Source: Ophioderma brevispina
Lineage: Eukaryota > Echinodermata > Ophiuroidea > Amphilepidida > Ophiodermatidae
Direction of reading: 5' to 3'
Assembly (NCBI GenBank): GCA_023653785.1
Contig: JAMKCH010011736.1
Coordinates: 1-64,000 of the forward strand
Length of the DNA stretch: 64,000 nucleotides
Positions 54,195 to 64,000 of this stretch are shown piece by piece. Below the pieces are notes generated by a model. The model was not told the origin of the DNA. It ran no database searches and was given only the letters and a program-made list of their open reading frames with translations. Position 1 is the first letter of the stretch; each line of letters starts with the position of its first letter. The position numbers and the translations under genes were made by a program.

Positions 54195-55140
54195 CTTGCA
54201 GGTAGTCGGGAAGGGGAAGGGGACTCTGGGGTCGTCGGAAAGGGGACGTTTGGGTGGACCCCGAAGTAGTGGGAAGAAAAACCCGGGTATTTGGTGGACA
54301 ATACTCTGTAGACTTTAATATTGAACGGGTGGTCCATGTGGTGGTTGGAAAGGGAATCTGAGATAGAAGGATCATGGGTAGTTGGGACGGGGGTTAATGT
54401 AGGTAGAGGGGATTTGTGCTATTGGAAGGAAATCCTGGGTAGTTGGAAAAGGGACCCTGCGGTTATGGGAAAGGAACCGGGCAGTAGTTGTGAAGAGGAC
54501 TGAGGTAGTTTGAATGGGAACTGGGAAAAGTATGGAAGTGAGACTTGGTACTTGGAGGTGGACAGAGGTAGTAGGGAATGAGGATACCTGAAGGGTAGTT
54601 AAGAAAGAAACTGGAGGGTGTTCGTGTAGAAGAGAGGAAACTGGGTAGTTGTGAAGGAACCTGGGGGGTAGAGAGAGGGACCCTGTGGATTGTTGGAAAG
54701 GGGGTCAGGGACCCCTGGGGTTATTCAGAGGGGACCCCGAGGGTAGTGGATGGGTAGTGGAGACGAGACCGGGTACTTAGGAAGGCGGCTCTGAGTAAGC
54801 TGGGAAGGTAGTCTGGGGTCGTTTGAGATGGGCTCTAGGGGAGTTGGGAGTGGTACTGTGGTAGTTGGGACCACAATCTGAAGTCATAGTTGGGAAAGGA
54901 AGAAAAGATTGGTTGTAGTTAGGAATTTGGCCCTCTAGGGTTATATAGTTGAGAAGAGGGGGGAACTGGGGCGGCGGCAGTTTGGAAACGGACCCTGTGG
55001 TGGTGGGAACGGGGCCTGCGGAGTACGAGTATAGACGTGACATATTGAAGTATAGTATTGGGATGGGCGTATAGTGGTAGTTTTGAAAGAAGCCATGATG
55101 GTAGTTGGAAGGTGGACGGTGGAACGGAGTAGTAAGGAAA
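54195..55140. repeat. Degenerate G-rich minisatellite, about 24-bp unit
   Basis: The unit is approximately GGTAGTTGGGAAAGGGACCC plus TGGG. GTAGTTGG-like words recur every 22-28 bases throughout. Divergence is high. The unit differs from that of the 41-46 kb array. Confidence 0.85.
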
Positions 55141-55384
55141 ACGTAAAGCAGCTATTTGATAGTAACATTTTTTTTGTTAATAACATCTAAAAAGAAAGCT
55201 GGGTTTTTATTCAGTATGCGGCGTAACAAAAAACTTTGCCGAGATACCAATGAGAAGAAAGTGTAGTAGTACCATGTCAACATTATTAACGGAATAAAAC
55301 CGTGACTCTGTGACGGGGCTATAGGGTATACTAGTGGTGCTGAATTAAATGATGCCAGTAAAACAATGGAGCAAGCGATTGTTG

Positions 55385-55735
55385 AACGTCAGGCATTTTT
55401 GAGGAAGGGCATGGGAAGGGAGCTGAAGGGAATTTTGGAAGGGGACCGCACTGAGTAGGGGACGTAAGTACAGGAGAGATGGGGACCCAGGGGAAGTTGG
55501 TGGACGCGGGGAAAGTAAGAGTGGGGACTGAAATAGGTGTTTGGAAAGTTTAAGTTGACGTAATGAAGTAGTGAGATTTTGTTCCAATGGTGAGTAGTGA
55601 AGGGGGTTGTGAATATTGGGCAAGAGGAAGTTGGCGTTTGTCGGATCTGGAGGGTAGTTGGGGTTTATGGCATGGGATACGTGTTGGAGAAGAGGTAGTT
55701 GGAGAGGGAGATGTGCGGGAGTTGAATCGGGGGGG
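55385..55735. repeat. Second block of the about 24-bp G-rich minisatellite
   Basis: GGAAGTTGG, GGGGACC and GTAGT words resume after a 240-bp non-repetitive interruption (55141-55384). The 136-codon minus-strand frame here is a by-product. Confidence 0.75.
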
Positions 55736-55944
55736 CAATCAACTTTGATCTGCAAAAATCATATTTTGATGATTTTTGTTAATTTTCTGATTTAGCAAAT
55801 CATTGGTAGTGTCTTTAATACTGTATTGATCACAGGATGAGCCCCTCTATCAAGTAATCAACTTTGTTATTTATCCATCAGAAAACATTATACCTTATTA
55901 TTTATTATATTATACCATATTATATATATGAAACTAGGTTTAAA

Positions 55945-56585
55945 TGTTGTGCTATCCCGGTTTATCAAAAAACCCTTGATATCTGGTCGATATCCGGGTT
56001 CTGATAACCGGATTATCAAATTTGATAATTCTGGTTTATCGAATTGAAAATCTAGGTTTATCTCAAATCGAAAAAACCGGGTTGATCAAAAACTCACAAT
56101 ACCGTTCGAAATTCTTGTTTATCACTTGATATTCGGAGGTTTTTTGATAAACCACAATAATCGCATTTGATTTACCCGTTGGTCGAATATGATAACCTAC
56201 ATATCGAATTGATTACCCCATTTAATAGAAATTGATAGCAATCTAGATTATCGAATTTGATTACCCAGTTTATCGAATTTGAATAAATCTTCTTTAAATC
56301 TCCGTTTATTCAAATGGACATCCAGGTTTTTCAAGAAACAGTGATATCGTCATAATCATGTTTGGATAAACCATGGTTATCAAATTAGATATCGGTTTAA
56401 TCAAATGAAAACTAAGATTATCGAATCGAAAACAAGGTTATTTTAAAACAATCTTCGATCTCGGTCGGTTTTCAGGGTTTTTGATAAACCAGATTTAATC
56501 CTGGTTTTAATCGAGTTGAAAATCTATGCTTTCAAATCGAAAAAACCGGTGGATGTAAAAAATTTTTGATTCCTATTTTTTAAAC
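55945..56585. repeat. Minisatellite of GGTTTATCAAATTTGAAAA type, 22-26-bp unit
   Basis: CCGGGTTTATC, AAATTTGA and TAATCTGG words repeat about 25 times. TTGATAAACC and GGTTTATCAA both occur, so the unit is partly self-complementary and single strands could form hairpins. Confidence 0.85.
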
Positions 56586-56589
56586 ACGA

Positions 56590-59225
56590 GAGGCAAATTC
56601 AAAAGGAGGTCTGGTACGCGCCATTCCCTAAGAAGATTGTTTCAAAATTTGGTGGTTATAGCTCTTGTTTGTTTTCAAATGGGGACACTGTAAACGACTA
56701 AGAGAACGTATCAAGACACAACCGTTAAACTTAAAAGCATAAGCAATATCCTTTAATTATGCAAATTTAGGTTCACACATTTTTAAATTGGTGAAGCCTA
56801 ATTTCCATAATACAACTGTGAGTTTAATTTTTTTTAACTCACATTTTAAATATTATTTCATTCACTTAACATTTTCATTGTGGTATTTGCCATATTAAAA
56901 CTGGTTTCTTTTTTCAAGCTTTATGAATTTTTATACAGGAACAGCGTTAATAATCGCCCCTTGAAAAAAAAATACATAAGAATTAATTTCTAATTAATTT
57001 TATTTAGCATTTTATTATTAGAAATGAGCTGATTACACGACCTTAATTTGCCCTACCTTTGGAACCATCGCTTGTTTTATGTCAAATAAAAAGCACTTTA
57101 AAAATAATGCTTGGCACAGTGTATTTTCTAAAAATGTGTTTTGAGCTCTTTCCCTGGTAATTGCATTACCTTAATATCGACCATTCTGTGTCCTCAAAAT
57201 GAACCTTTTCCTTTTTTTTTAAGGTTTTTGTTTAATGTAGGGGTTTTTTTTCTCTCAATATTTTTGTACTCACTGGTCCGAAACCTGTCTAGATGCATTG
57301 TGCTTGATCGAAGAACAATATACATACAAAATTGCCCTTAATCATTACTTTATTATCTTAATATTTGGTGTTTCAATAAGCTTGAGGTTAAATGCATCCC
57401 ATAAATAGCATGTCAATGTGCCTATACTGCACTGTACTAAACACAACATGTTAGTACTTAGGGATACAAGTATCCTAGAAGTTAAGAACCACAAGACATT
57501 TCATAATCATGCTAAAAATTCCCTTACTAATGATAACAATGGGCGTGAAGTCAGGTTTTTTTTTTTATGTGTTAGAATAGGATTTTTTTGAGATTCAGGA
57601 ACCTTATTGAGGTGTATTTCAAAAAACTGTTACATTAGTGGATTTACCTCAATACGCCCTCTACGTTAAAGTTCTACAATGAATGACGGCTGTATATGAA
57701 ATTTATTATGAAGCCAAGTGAACTGCGCACTTTTCATTTTTAGGTTTTCATTTTTTAGTTTGTTTTTGTTTTTGTTTGTTTTGGTTTCCTGTCTAAAAGA
57801 ATTACAATTAGTCAAAGTAGAATAAATAAGATGCAGTGCTGAATTTATTTTGTGGGTTCTAGGTTTAAAGAATGTTTTGTTTTTTTCAGACACGTCATCA
57901 ATTTTATCTAAACACCCACCCAAAAGCGCTAAGCTATGTCATGTATCACAATTACTGACATCATATTGCACATATATAGGCCCACTATAGTGAACATGTT
58001 ATATTCAAATTTCAAACTCTACTTTGATAAAAAAAAAGACATGTAGAGATTTCGTTGAAAAGGGTGGCTATGTTTTGGAAAAAGTCTTTTTTTTGTGTAA
58101 CACAGCACCTACCTCCAAATTAACACAAATACCTCAAGGGAACTGAACCATACAAAATTACTCATAAAATTTAAAGCTAAGAGGAATCAACTGGAATTTT
58201 CTCATGCAGCATAGTTCCATTTTTTTGGTCCTCTGACCGGGAACGGCATGTTGTGCTTCCAGTAAGCACAACAATTCAGAATACCTACGAGCCATGTGTT
58301 AGTTTTTATTCCCGCCTCCCCACCATGATAAATGCCACTATTAAGCAGGCTAAAGGACAACTGTTCTAAGGACCTCAGTATAAAATTAACTACCAACAGA
58401 TGCCCCCACATTCTAATGGAATACGAACGAAAATGAAGGGTTGCAGCAAACTTCCCAGACTCTTTGTTCGTCATAAATGAACAGAAATTTAACGTACGTT
58501 TGTTGTGTATACGCGGTTGGTGGTTGATATAAGATATATGTCGGTGTGTGCTATATATAAGGTTTTGGATGGCACAAGTTGCTTGTGATCACGCTAATTA
58601 ACAAAAACTGGACAAACCCATTTTTCTGGGGAAAAATACGGAATATTTCAATGTTAATTTTGTGCAGACCATTTTTTCTGACATTTAGGCGAGTGTTTAT
58701 CACGGTATTTAATTTATATGGCATTTTATATATGTTCGAGGGAAAAACAGGCAACGTGATGCACCATGTGCTATATAAAGGCGAATAATGCAAAGGTATC
58801 TTATAAACAAAAACTCCTACTTACATGAAATCCAGAAATTCTATAACCCCTTGAATATTTGCGAATTGTGAGAGCGATATAAATAATGCCTCACTCCTCA
58901 GCGATAATACTAATTATTTAAAAATACAGCCCGTCTTGTAACATGCCAAGTTTTAATAGCAGCATCTTGACACACCCCTGACGGACAAACTCTGCTTTAA
59001 TGCATCGGTGTTTCTATCTTTCCAAGCGTCCCGTCCCTTTGTGGAGAGAATAAGCTAAAATTACTGATCGTCTGAATTTGGTCTATGGAGTTTGTACGGC
59101 TGAGTTAGCAGGGTGTGATTGAGTTTGGTGGAAAAGTCCCGAACTGGTAAAAAAAATCCTGAAAAAAAGCATAAGGACTAAAGTGATTAGATCCCGGGGG
59201 CTCCATCAATTGTGTACTGACGTAA
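56590..59225. other. No recognisable feature
   Basis: AT-rich unique-looking DNA with T-runs (57210, 57550, 58088). I support no gene, RNA or transposon here. Confidence 0.45.
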
Positions 59226-59227
59226 TG

Positions 59228-59412
59228 ATAGTTACAAAATCGCGACAAATATGGCACGCGGAGCAGACAAGAGATGTGAACCCCTGTTGTTAATACAGTT
59301 TTTGCGTCCAATCAATGTTATCAACAAATGCATCCAATGGGATAGAACCACCATTACGATGGGACCATTGTCATTAACCACCATGGCGTGCCATATTTGT
59401 CCGCATTTGTGA
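59228..59412. repeat. Foldback: inverted 20-bp arms
   Basis: CGACAAATATGGCACGCGG (59243-59261) faces CATGGCGTGCCATATTTGTC (59381-59400) across about 120 bp. The similarity extends weakly outward (GTTACAAAATCGC against GTCACAAATGCGG). It is possibly a small hairpin-forming element. Confidence 0.55.
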
Positions 59413-59414
59413 CA

Positions 59415-61080
59415 AAATGGAAACGATCATGCGGTCAGTGGTGCCGGTTGGGTGAGCCACGGGGCTTAGATTCGGGCTGATATTTATAAAGTTGCGGAAA
59501 TGTGAAAATAAACTCTGAAATCAGGAAAAATCTGAAGAACCACACCCCTGGGAACTAAATAAATCTAGCCGTAAACACCGCTCGTATAGACCATTTAAAT
59601 CGGTTGAAGTCTTATTATTCAGTTTCTATAAGAAGGGGGGTGTTCCATAGGATAACTAAACAAGTACAGACATAGCGTTGGGAACCGAATTCTGTGCACC
59701 TATCAAGAGTTTAAAGCATTGTTGATTTTCGCTCACTCAGGTGTCGTCATGTATCTCCGTTATTCGGAAATCATGGAGTGTGATTCAGTGGGTGCGGTAT
59801 ATGGTCTTTTGGAAAATCCATATCTCAATAGCTTTTCCGAAAAGACCTGGATTAGGGTCACATTAAATCGATACTGAAACAACGTCAGCACGAGTTTTAT
59901 TAGTTCTTTGGATGTAATTGTTTATTCATTTGTAAATTGGTGTTAATTAATTTTGTACTAATTGTTTTTTCCTCCTCTGGAAAAAAAAGGGACACAATAC
60001 AGTCATATTACAAATACACACTCCTCCTCCTCTCATGCACATGCACACACATAACCTCAACTGGCGACCGCTATACACAAACCTCTCACAAATTCCTGTG
60101 TCGCACCAAATTTGAAAATATTACCACAGGAACGCCAAGTCGTTTCAACCCATCCAAAGCCACACTGATCAGTGGTATATAAGAAAGAACGACCCGATTG
60201 TTTAATTGCTGCCTACCGGTGATGGGCGCTTTATTTTTACATACTGACTCGTAGTTCCGAATTATCTAACAATTTTCTGAATTAATCTAACAAATCGTAA
60301 AATTAACAGTTTTTAATTAAACCCACCCAATGTGCGACAAATCACTATTTATAAGTCCTGAATTGGAGATTTCCCTTCCTTCCCGAGGAGGCGCCCTCAA
60401 TTTTCAAACAAATTATGGGGTTTTTTTTTGCACAAACTAATGCTTTTCAGTACACTATTCCCTGTGGTGAAACGCTACGCTCAAATCGAAGTCCTTCATT
60501 AGAAAATTACAACTTTGTTATAAAGTTCCGGACCGAAAGTTTTGTTATACACAGTAGCCTATGGCACGTAACAATTACTACACATAAATTTTATGCATGA
60601 AACAAAAATTCGATTCATCTCAAACTTTGGATGGGCATTTTTTGTGATGTCTTTAGTATGTTGAGAATAAATACACAAAAAATAGATTATATTTCAAATC
60701 TCTGAGCCACCTTTAATGACAAGCCCCGAAGCAACGCCAGAAGGGTCATCCTGATGCTCTATCCACGTAGGCCTACCGGCTGTATCGATAAACAGACCAC
60801 AAGCTGTACTTAAAGCAATATTGGCAACCATTTTCAAAATTTAGATATTTTTGCAAAAGTTTACGTTGTAATGTCTAGGAACCTGCGAACAGAATGCTAA
60901 AAAGCGTATTTATCACAAAATAGCGATTTTGTAATTGAATTGAGATCCTAGATTGAACTTAACGGAGAGCGAAATGCTAACGTTTATGTCCGTCCATGTG
61001 AAATAGTGGCCACCTCGAGAAAAAACCTCTAACCTTGACTATTGACTTGCCGAACTATTAAAAACAACTAATTAATGGAT
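59415..61080. other. No recognisable feature
   Basis: Unique-looking, AT-rich. A CACA-rich stretch lies at 60015-60050. No gene is supported. Confidence 0.45.
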
Positions 61081-61084
61081 GAGG

Positions 61085-61375
61085 CCGTAGACACGTTACT
61101 GGCGCTATTTCCCGGCTATGTCACAACATTGGAGGCCTGTTTTCCAGCATCAGCAGTCGTTGAATTATATCGGGGATCCCCGATAATAATTAGTTTAGTA
61201 CCAAATTCCTTCGTTTGTTACAAGAGACATTTTAAGAGCTTAACCTCACAGGTATAGTTTTACTAACCAGTTACCAATGCAAGCCGTGTAAAATCTCCAA
61301 ATTTTTGAAAAATTGGGGGCGCCCTTCAAAAACATGTGCTAATATTGCTTTAATGGTGAGCGCGTGACAATACAG
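61085..61375 (+). repeat. Dispersed repeat family C, copy 2
   Basis: TGGCGCTATTTCCCGGCTAT, TTGAATTATATCGGGGATCC, GGTATAGTTTTACTAACCAG, CCAATGCAAG, AAAATTGGGGGCGCCCTTC and ATGTGCTAATATTG. Same orientation as the 53912 copy. Confidence 0.75.
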
Positions 61376-61429
61376 CACATACAACATTCTAGACTGAAGA
61401 CCACCAGTATGAGATCAAATTGGTACTTA

Positions 61430-61500
61430 CTCGCAACCCTAATTAGTGATCGGAAGGTCGTGGGTCCGATTCCCGCCAAAGAAGCAGTCTGAGAAAAAAA
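61430..61500 (+). mobile_element. tRNA-derived SINE fragment (B-box-like)
   Basis: GGTCCGATTCC (61463-61473) lies within a good T-arm (GTGGG/CCCGC), preceded by GATCGGAAGGTC and followed by an A-run at 61493-61499. No A box or acceptor stem is apparent. Confidence 0.4.
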
Positions 61501-61954
61501 TCATTTGTGTTGCTTCGTGCTGTCATACTGTGGATAAAAAGTGATTGTCACACATTGGTTGGGGGTAAACAATGTTAATTTCAATGATTTCCTATATATT
61601 CGGTTAAAACTTGTTCATTCATTTGATCCCAAGTGGCGTGGTTCTGGTACATGCTGTGTGACCCTGTTACTAACTCTAACAAATGGGTGTTTGCATATAC
61701 ATTATGAACGTCATAAGTATATATAGGTCTAAAGTCCATAAGCAGAGTTACACACTTTTGTGTAACTTTGATGTCTGACGTGTCAGAAAATGTCCTGGGA
61801 AAAACTTTTGTTAGAAAGCGCAATATCCACTATCGGAAAAACAGTTTTCACAAGATGACCAAGTTACAATTTTCCAAATTATTGGACATTTTAAAAAAAA
61901 TAAAAAAAATAAAAAAAATGTTTTTCAATTGATAAACCAATTACCTTGATCATT

Positions 61955-62105
61955 CCGGTGTAGAAGTAATTATAGTCCGCGTACTCACAGTCCGGCTACA
62001 AACGGTAAAAAATAGGGCCCTCAATTCAGTTGACTCTTCACCGCAGCATTAGTTTCACGCTTTATTCCATTTCGCTATGGAGTCTGCCGGACTACGTGCT
62101 TTCAC
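61955..62105 (-). mobile_element. Small MITE, family F, copy 2 (inverted)
   Basis: The reverse complement aligns to 28040-28185: AGTCCGGCAGACTCCAT, GAAACTAATGCTGCGG, AGAGTCAACTGAATTGAG, TTTTTTACCGTTTG and GCGGACTATAATTACTTCTA. Ends TATAGTCCGCG and CCGGACTACG form the TIR. Confidence 0.75.
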
Positions 62106-62109
62106 CACC

Positions 62110-63770
62110 GGACCACTGCTTCAGAAAAACTTAAGACATTAAAAGACTAGTGTTCTACAAACTAATCTTGGCATAGTTATGTACAAACAATACAATAATT
62201 AACAACCACCGATTTTCAATGAATATTTTGACAAAAATATTCAATTTGTTCATGTCATACTAGCCTATACCGAAACCCTAATGGACATTATGTATAGAAA
62301 ACCAAAAGCAATACACAAATGTCGTCTGCTACAGAAAGTGCCAATACAAAACCTATGAATCGGAAGCCGTGTTAATTTTTCTTCAAGGAACATACAGAGG
62401 GTTGCCCACTTTTTTCAAATAAATCCTTTATATTCTAATTGCATTGGGAATACCATATTTTGAGGGCTCACATTGAAACGTGAAAATCGCAAAATAACAT
62501 AAATAGTGGCTGGGCGCCCGGACACTTCGCTTTTGATCGCTTTTAGCCGCAAAATTACCTTTGAAAACCAGAGTTACGATGAAAAGCAAGGTTTTTAAAT
62601 TTCGGTTTCTTGGCCGAAAAAATGGGTGTTCACTTATCGTCGAAAAATCGTGTTTTCTCAATCTTACTGCAGTTAACCTGCCAAGGCATGTTTGACACAC
62701 GAAGGAAAAATGATTCTCGCCGATAAAGTCACTCTGAAGTAAAAGGTATATGAATAACGTCTATGGTAAGAAAGAAACAAAATCGAAGAGAAAAATTTTT
62801 GAACGATAGGCAAGATTCTTAAGGCAAGTAATTTGCAAAATGAAGAGAAAAACCCTGTTTTTCGACGAAAAGTTTAATTTTGTTTTTGGTTAATAAATAA
62901 TAATAAATAAAGATAACCATTGTTGTAATGAGAACAATTAGCCACTTCGATCCGGCCAATCAGTTGAATCCGTTGCTTAAGCGTTGCTAATCTTGTAACT
63001 TCACCAAACACCGATTTCAAAGAGGACGGCTTCCACAGCGGAAAGGATTTGTCAAGCTTTTCGGTAGAAACAATAGTTGAAAGGAACAATTGATGACACT
63101 TCAGGAGAACCCCACAGTGTGTGGTGAATAGGTTGGCAATGTAGTTGTGATAAACAACGCCACAAATCGACCAATCAACCCCCCCCAAATCAAATTGTTT
63201 GAACTTAACATCACGGAGCAGTGATAACATAAGCAAGCCAGACTAAATAATAACAGAAAAGTTATATGCAATACTGAGTATTTCGTTATGAAAAAGTAAT
63301 TCAGTAATAATAAGACAATTTAAAACAATAAATAATCGCTTAATTTTGAATATTTTACTCTACCCTGTATTTTATTGTTTTCTTAAAAGTAGTTAATTTC
63401 ATTTTTCCTTGTTTTATCATTAATAACTTTATTTGAGTAAGGGCGACCACTTCTTATAGGCCCATGGGGTTATTAATGGTAGTCCTGATATCACATCTCA
63501 TTTGTAGATGTTTTGGATAATGAGGTTGTATACATTGAAGACACGATGTAATGCGTCAAGATATGAAACGTGCCTCAAGACCTCTTGCGTGGAGATATGT
63601 TTAGGGATATGGAGAGGAAATATGGAATCAAAAGAAATGTCTCGGTTCAGTTATTACTATTGTGTTAAACATCAAGTCCTGAAAGTCTTATGTCCCCTGC
63701 TATTAGGTGTTACACATGTCCAATATAAGCACTTGGATCCAAATACCTAAACAACTTGTTGAAATACCTA
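62110..63770. other. No recognisable feature
   Basis: Unique-looking AT-rich sequence. A 120-codon minus-strand frame at 62874-63236 and a 90-codon one at 62428-62700 resemble nothing that I know. I would not call them genes. Confidence 0.45.
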
Positions 63771-63774
63771 AGCT

Positions 63775-63950
63775 TAAAGGGGCACGGCACATTTTCAAAA
63801 TGTGAAATGTCTTCAATTTGCTCTCAATGATAGTGTAGGCCATTGGAAGAACAGAGATATATTTTCACATAAAAATAACATACCCCAAAACAGATAGGGA
63901 CATTGATATGTTGCCATGTGATATATGAGGATAAGACGTGCCATATTGTT
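63775..63950 (+). repeat. Dispersed repeat family E, copy 2 (uninterrupted)
   Basis: CATTTTCAAAATGTG, TGCTCTCAATGATAGTGTAG, GGCCATTGGAAGAACAGAGA, TATATTTTCACATAAAAATA and GATATATGAGGATAAG. The copy at 23960 has the same blocks with a SINE inserted. It may run to the end of the window. Confidence 0.65.
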
Positions 63951-64000
63951 GTAGTATTTGAGGCCTAATAACTTTTAAGGTGAGTGCGACACCTATGTGA

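Noticed and set aside
62874..63236. 120-codon minus-strand frame
   Set aside because: No known motif; the neighbouring sequence is unique AT-rich DNA without splice-site or repeat context.

Overview
This window looks like non-coding DNA from a metazoan nuclear genome, most likely a marine invertebrate and possibly an echinoderm or another non-vertebrate deuterostome. That placement is an inference from the repeat types: AT-rich unique sequence, TTAGGG/CCCTAA-type motifs, tRNA-derived SINE pieces, CR1/L2-like non-LTR reverse transcriptase remnants, a Penelope-like element with hammerhead ribozyme cores, and many small inverted-repeat transposons. I recognise no intact host gene. The only proteins I can identify are decayed retroelement proteins. 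There are no bacterial operons, rRNAs, intact tRNAs or CRISPR arrays.

Layout. 1-4.5 kb: a degenerate tandem repeat, a SINE-like B box, a TTAGGG-containing 44-bp repeat and a 1.1-kb transposon with long terminal inverted repeats (TIRs). 4.55-13.1 kb: an 8.5-kb satellite of about 290-bp monomers arranged as a 10-monomer higher-order repeat of about 2.9 kb; most monomers carry TGACC half-sites, a DR1-like pair and an AP-1-like TGACTCA. 13-25 kb: microsatellites, several minisatellites, two small TIR elements, a tRNA-SINE and dispersed repeat families. 25-31 kb: mostly unique sequence with one MITE. 31.0-33.0 kb: a Penelope-like element with an inverted second copy of its 3' portion and a hammerhead core in each arm. 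33-36 kb: a foldback with telomere-like tracts, then a 5'-truncated LINE on the minus strand. 37-41 kb: duplicated segments. 41.0-45.9 kb: a strongly strand-asymmetric G-rich minisatellite with a strand switch near 41.17 kb and four copies of a spacer that resembles a transposon end. 46-48 kb: a 55-60-bp tandem repeat and a second LINE remnant. 50.5-53 kb: GGT/GAT arrays surrounding a 0.9-kb TIR element. 54-56.6 kb: two further minisatellites. 56.6-64 kb: mostly unique sequence with second copies of families seen earlier.

The window is best read as a heterochromatic or intergenic repeat-rich interval. Copies of the same repeats differ by many single-base and homopolymer indels, so part of the apparent decay, including the frameshifts in the retroelements, may be long-read sequencing error. 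All homologies reported here come from reading the sequence by eye. Boundaries are approximate, commonly to within 10-30 bases.
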